Part shown: positions 61,120-64,000 of the stretch, one piece after another
Layout: every line of letters starts with the position of its first letter
Position numbering within the stretch: the stretch's first letter is position 1
Assembly: GCF_000720455.1 (NCBI RefSeq)
Contig: NZ_JOAK01000029.1
Location: 1-64,000 of the forward strand
Origin: Streptomyces virginiae
GTDB taxonomy: Bacteria; Actinomycetota; Actinomycetes; Streptomycetales; Streptomycetaceae
Direction: 5' to 3'
DNA length: 64,000 nucleotides
The notes under the pieces: generated by a model
What the model saw: the letters and a program-made list of their open reading frames with translations, nothing else
Databases searched by the model: none
Told to the model about the DNA's origin: nothing
Program-made: the position numbers and the translations under genes

Positions 61120-61150
61120 TCTCAAAGGGCCCCTTTGAGATTCTCAAAGG
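61120..61150. promoter_or_regulatory. Palindromic operator candidate with three half-sites
   Basis: TCTCAAAGGG-C-CCCTTTGAGA (61120-61140) is a 10-bp perfect inverted repeat, followed at once by a third copy TCTCAAAGG (61142-61150) that runs into the ribosome site of the leader peptide. It looks like a repressor operator over the promoter of the transporter unit. No known regulator was matched. Confidence 0.65.
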
Positions 61151-61171
61151 AGAAGTGTTAGCGTGTTCAAC

Positions 61172-61273
61172 ATGTTGACCACAGCTGCGCACCCGATGAT
61201 CACGAGCGTTCCGCTCGTGACGCGCCTGCACGTCGACCTCTGCCGCCGCGCGTCCGCGGCCTGTTGCTGTTGA
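61172..61273 (+). CDS. Poly-cysteine leader peptide (attenuator)
   Basis: 33 aa from ATG at 61172: M-L-T-T-A-A-H-P-M-I-T-S-V-P-L-V-T-R-L-H then V-D-L-C-R-R-A-S-A-A-C-C-C and TGA. A GTG at 61163 (AAGGAG 10 nt upstream) may be the true start. The R-L-H-V-D-L-C-R end followed by a run of Cys is the pattern annotated as putative leader peptide in Streptomyces and resembles the polycysteine attenuators known in actinobacteria. The codons TGT TGC TGT lie in the 5' arm of a 10-bp helix (61261-61270 with 61285-61294). An alternative helix, 61286-61292 with 61314-61320, excludes it. Ribosome stalling at the Cys codons would switch between them and control the downstream symporter. Confidence 0.8.
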   Translation: MLTTAAHPMITSVPLVTRLHVDLCRRASAACCC

Positions 61274-61320
61274 GCTGAATCGATACAGCAGCGGTCCGGG
61301 CCGGCCCTTCCTGGCTGCTG
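61261..61320 (+). promoter_or_regulatory. Two mutually exclusive RNA helices after the Cys codons
   Basis: Helix A pairs CTGTTGCTGT (61261-61270, Cys codons) with ACAGCAGCGG (61285-61294) with two G-U pairs. Helix B pairs CAGCAGC (61286-61292) with GCTGCTG (61314-61320). They share 61286-61292, so only one can form. A translating ribosome on the Cys codons opens A and allows B. Confidence 0.6.
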
Positions 61321-61383
61321 CCGCACCGCAACACCACGCAGAACCACCCCCCTCACTTCGTGCGCCACCTCCGGAGAGTGTCC

Positions 61384-62715
61384 GTGTCCGCGACCCCACA
61401 GGCCCCTGCCAAGGCCTCGTTCAAGTTCCCCTTCTGGGCCCAGATCGTCGCCGGTCTGGCCCTCGGCGTCCTCTTCGGCTGGATAGCCCGCAGCCAGGAC
61501 GTCAGCTGGCTCGCCACCACCCTGGAGAAGACCGGCGACATCTTCGTCCAGCTGCTCAAGCTGGCCATCGCCCCGCTCGTCTTCTTCGCGATCCTGGTGT
61601 CGATCACCAATCTGCGGAAGGTGAACAACGCGGCGCGCCTCGCCTCCCGCACCCTCCTCTGGTTCATGATCACCTCGCTGATCGCGGTCGGCATCGGCAT
61701 CGGCATCGGCCTGCTGACGGACCCCGGCGCGGGCACCGGCCTCACCGCCGCCGACGGCAAGGACCCGAAGAAGACCGGCTCCTGGATCGACTTCCTGACC
61801 GGCATCGTGCCCACCGACATCGTCACGCCGTTCACCGAGCTGAAGGTCCTTCAGATCGTCTTCCTGGCCGTCGTCGCCGGCATCGCCGCCCTCCAGCTCG
61901 GCGCCAAGGCCAAGCCGGTCCTCGACCTCGCCGAATCCGCCCTGGAACTCCTCCAGAAGGCCCTGTGGTGGGTCATCCGCCTCGCCCCGATCGGCACCGT
62001 CGGCCTCATCGGCACCGCGATCGCCACGTACGGCTGGGACCTGATCGGCAAGTACGCCACCTTCACCGCCGACATCTACATCGGCTGCGCCCTGGTGCTG
62101 TTCGGCGTCTACCCGCTGCTGCTCGCGACGGTCGCCAAGGTCAACCCGATCCAGTTCTTCAAGGGCGCCTGGCCCGCCATCCAGCTGGCCTTCGTCTCCC
62201 GCTCCTCCGTCGGCACCATGCCCGTCACCCAGAAGGTCACCGAACGCCTCGGCGTCCCGAAGGAGTACGCCTCCTTCGCCGTCCCGTTCGGCGCCACCAC
62301 CAAGATGGACGGCTGCGCCGCGATCTACCCGGCGCTCGCCGCGATCTTCATCGCGCAGATCTTCGACGTGCAGCTGGGCATCAAGGAGTACCTCCTCATC
62401 GTCTTCGTCTCGGTCATCGGCTCCGCCGCGACGGCCGGCCTGACGGGCGCGACCGTCATGCTGACGCTGACCCTCTCCACCCTGGGCCTCCCCCTCGCGG
62501 GCGTCGGCCTGCTGATGGCGATCGACCCGATCCTCGACATGATGCGCACCGCCACGAACGTCGCAGGCCAGGCCCTGGTGCCGGTCATCGTCTCGGCCCG
62601 CGAGGGCATCCTGGACAAGGAGGCCTACGCGACGGCCTCGGGCTCCCCGCTGGACGAGCCCGCCGCCCCGCCCGTCGTCGACGCCACGCCGCAGCCGGCC
62701 GCCGCGACCGCCTGA
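61384..62715 (+). CDS. Dicarboxylate/amino acid:cation symporter (DAACS), probable L-cystine importer
   Basis: 443 aa. DAACS fold: about eight helices plus hairpin loops, with SRSSVGTMPVTQKVTERLGVPKEYASFAVPFGATTKMDGCAAIYPALAAIFIAQ and ATAGLTGATVMLTLTLSTLGLPLAGVGLLMAIDPILDMMRTATNVAGQ, the substrate-binding signatures. It transports an acidic or neutral amino acid with Na+ or H+. The poly-Cys leader just upstream and the similarity of this subgroup to TcyP suggest cystine as substrate; sequence alone cannot prove it. GTG at 61384 has GGAGA 6-7 nt upstream. A Pro/Ala-rich cytosolic tail (about 415-443) is added. Confidence 0.9.
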   Translation: MSATPQAPAKASFKFPFWAQIVAGLALGVLFGWIARSQDVSWLATTLEKTGDIFVQLLKLAIAPLVFFAILVSITNLRKVNNAARLASRTLLWFMITSLIAVGIGIGIGLLTDPGAGTGLTAADGKDPKKTGSWIDFLTGIVPTDIVTPFTELKVLQIVFLAVVAGIAALQLGAKAKPVLDLAESALELLQKALWWVIRLAPIGTVGLIGTAIATYGWDLIGKYATFTADIYIGCALVLFGVYPLLLATVAKVNPIQFFKGAWPAIQLAFVSRSSVGTMPVTQKVTERLGVPKEYASFAVPFGATTKMDGCAAIYPALAAIFIAQIFDVQLGIKEYLLIVFVSVIGSAATAGLTGATVMLTLTLSTLGLPLAGVGLLMAIDPILDMMRTATNVAGQALVPVIVSAREGILDKEAYATASGSPLDEPAAPPVVDATPQPAAATA

Positions 62716-62733
62716 GCCGCCGGCCTTCCCCCT

Positions 62734-62773
62734 CGCCGCAGCCCCCGCCCCCGTCCGGGCGGGGGCTGCGGCG
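62734..62773. terminator. Terminator between convergent genes
   Basis: Perfect 17-bp inverted repeat CGCCGCAGCCCCCGCCC / GGGCGGGGGCTGCGGCG around CCGTCC, between the symporter (+) and the small membrane protein (-). Confidence 0.92.
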
Positions 62774-62789
62774 TTCCGTTCCCGCGGTG

Positions 62790-63128
62790 TCAGACCGTTC
62801 GGGCGCGGAAGTAGGCGATCGTCGCGATCAGGACGGGGGCGGCGAACCACCAGCGGCCCATCGTGCGGCGGTAGAGCGGGGTGATGGTGATCAGCAGGCC
62901 CAGCAGGCACAGGAAGACCGAGAAGCCGCCCATGAACCGGGCGTCCTCACGCACCTGGTCGTACGGCGAGTCCGGGCGCATGACCAGGGCGATGTAGCAG
63001 GCGTACACCGCGGGGACGTAGAGCACCACGAGCGGGATGCCGAGCACCCAGCGCAGGCAGCCGCGGTCCTCGGGCAGGTCGACGTCCTCGCGGGGCAGCC
63101 TCAGCCGAGCGTCTCGATACGAACCCAC
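62790..63128 (-). CDS. Small membrane protein, paralogue 2
   Basis: 112 aa. Two to three helices: CLRWVLGIPLVVLYVPAVYACYIALVM, FSVFLCLLGLLITITPLY, WWFAAPVLIATIAYFRARTV. It aligns along its whole length with the gene just upstream (LRWV-G-PL, LGLL-T, WWFA-P). GTG at 63128 overlaps the end of the upstream gene by 28 bp and has GGGGGTGAT 6 nt before it. Unknown family. Confidence 0.75.
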   Translation of the reverse strand: MGSYRDARLRLPREDVDLPEDRGCLRWVLGIPLVVLYVPAVYACYIALVMRPDSPYDQVREDARFMGGFSVFLCLLGLLITITPLYRRTMGRWWFAAPVLIATIAYFRARTV

Positions 63129-63421
63129 GCGATCACCCCCAGTACGAGCGGCGGCGCGAACCACCACGGGCCCAGCGCCCTGCGGACGGGCGGGACGAGC
63201 GTGAGCAGGATCCCGATCAGGCCCAGGAAGAGGGAGAGGAAGACGGCCGCCGCCGTCCCCTCGTAGCCCTGGTGGTCCCACTCGGCCTGCGGGCCGCGGG
63301 CCACGGCGGCGTAGACGAGGAGGGCGTTCAGCGCGTGCACGAGGGCGAGGGGGAGCCCGAACACCCAGCGCACCCACCGTCGGTCCCCGGCCGGGACGGT
63401 CGTCCCGCGGCCGTCTGTCAT
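63101..63421 (-). CDS. Small membrane protein, paralogue 1
   Basis: 106 aa. Helices at WVRWVFGLPLALVHALNALLVYAAV, FLSLFLGLIGILLTLVPPV and PWWFAPPLVLGVIAWV. Paired with the gene downstream by tandem duplication; the shared plan is R-W-V-x-G-x-P-L at the N-terminus and G-x-W-W-F-A-x-P at the C-terminus. ATG at 63421 overlaps the upstream stop (ATGA), so all three genes are coupled. Unknown family. Confidence 0.78.
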   Translation of the reverse strand: MTDGRGTTVPAGDRRWVRWVFGLPLALVHALNALLVYAAVARGPQAEWDHQGYEGTAAAVFLSLFLGLIGILLTLVPPVRRALGPWWFAPPLVLGVIAWVRIETLG

Positions 63422-64000
63422 CGCATCGCGTCCTTCACCTTGCCGAGAGCCTCGCCGAAATCGTCGCCGTAGTCCTGGGCCTTGCCCGACTGCCAGTACG
63501 GGCCGCCGTTGTAGCGGGCGGCGATCTCCCGCATCTGGGCGTCGGTCAGCTGCTCGGCGGGCACGTCGGCGTACCCCGCCTCGGCCTTGATCTGGGCCAG
63601 GAAGCCCGCGGCGATGAACGCATTCTGCTGGGGGTCCTGCAGCGACTCCTCCACCAGGTCCCGCTGGGCGTCCGTGAGGTGCGCCGGATCGTAGCCGAGC
63701 ACCTCGGCGCCCCGGCGCAGCTGGATCGCGATCGGGCCGAAGGAGGTCTCGTCGGGCGTGCCGCCCAGCCGCCAGGGAAGGTCCCGCGCCGGCACCGGGC
63801 TCAGCGGCGAGTCGGCCGCGCGCCGCACGGTGTCGGTGAGGTCGTCGGTGAACCCGTACTGGCCGCCGATCTCCTTCCAGGCGATGCCCGCCAGGAGTTC
63901 GTCCGGCACCCCGGAGTGCCGGGCGGCGGCCCGGAGGACCTCCTTGTTGTGGGAGATCCAGCGGGCCCGTTCCCCGTCGTCGCCCGGCGGGTGCCAGTAG
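63418..64000 (-). CDS. Lysozyme/transglycosylase-fold protein, partial (5' end outside window)
   Basis: The frame is open to the end of the window, so at least 193 codons are visible. Visible motifs follow a lytic-transglycosylase-like plan: a Glu in IAWKEIGGQYG, SFGPIAIQLRRGAEVLG (the S-x-G-x-x-Q pattern), and a tail ARYNGGPYWQSGKAQDYG (N-Y-N-G-G type), all in the expected order. It may cleave peptidoglycan. The N-terminus and any signal peptide lie beyond 64000. The end couples to two small membrane proteins. Confidence 0.75.
   Translation of the reverse strand, partial: YWHPPGDDGERARWISHNKEVLRAAARHSGVPDELLAGIAWKEIGGQYGFTDDLTDTVRRAADSPLSPVPARDLPWRLGGTPDETSFGPIAIQLRRGAEVLGYDPAHLTDAQRDLVEESLQDPQQNAFIAAGFLAQIKAEAGYADVPAEQLTDAQMREIAARYNGGPYWQSGKAQDYGDDFGEALGKVKDAMR

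Overview
The window is chromosomal DNA of a Streptomyces-type actinomycete. Evidence: very high GC with G/C at third codon positions, frequent GTG/TTG starts behind GGAGG-like sites, class I lysyl-tRNA synthetase, futalosine-route menaquinone genes, DUF3558/DUF2637/DUF4229/DUF5753 proteins, and a LAxTG (class E sortase) wall-anchored protein. No rRNA, tRNA, transposase, integrase or CRISPR array was seen.

Layout. 0-16.6 kb: mixed core and accessory genes: a 64-aa Cys/Trp motif protein, a VOC protein, divergent argS/lysS, a DUF2637 membrane protein, two DUF3558-type lipoproteins, RtcB, a Uma2 protein, a polysaccharide deacetylase behind a DasR-like palindrome, SDR, YnfA, Mut7-C, and an HxlR regulator divergent from a quinone-oxidoreductase-like gene. 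16.7-39.6 kb: a contractile injection system (eCIS, phage-tail-like particle) locus, mostly on the minus strand and translationally coupled. In transcription order: secreted beta-propeller/Ig protein, DUF4255 cap, AAA+ ATPase, sheath, tube, CPHC-tipped protein, DUF6760 peptide, a 1013-aa disordered repeat protein, second tube, LysM hub, VgrG spike, PAAR tip, gp25, baseplate J, tail protein, and a zinc-ribbon/transmembrane/beta-sandwich protein. A LuxR regulator and a divergent membrane protein sit at the upstream end. No tail fibre, classical tape measure, holin/endolysin or obvious effector is present, which fits the cytosolic eCIS lineage known from Streptomyces.

39.9-43.7 kb: a DUF5753 regulator and a surface protein joining an ice-binding-like domain, about 48 collagen triplets, a His/Asp-rich linker and a LATTG anchor. 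43.8-51.5 kb: haem and cytochrome c supply: hemL, a histidine phosphatase, a Tat lipoprotein deacetylase homologue, then TlpA-CcdA-ResB-CcsB (System II). 51.6-60 kb: SRPBCC, a MarR/cupin divergent pair around a perfect operator, then UbiD, small protein, UbiA/MqnP, a broken Uma2 gene, rhomboid, UbiX, Lrp and MqnE, i.e. late menaquinone synthesis. HemL, System II and menaquinone together serve the respiratory chain. 60-64 kb: GNAT, DUF4229, a poly-cysteine leader peptide before a DAACS symporter (predicted cystine importer under Cys attenuation), two tandem paralogous membrane proteins, and a lysozyme-fold gene running off the end.

The points most worth following are the repeat-rich VQR protein inside the eCIS operon, the two membrane-linking proteins of that locus, the Cys attenuator, the DasR-like site and the collagen/ice-binding surface protein. 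All functional statements rest on motif recognition by eye; no database search was run.
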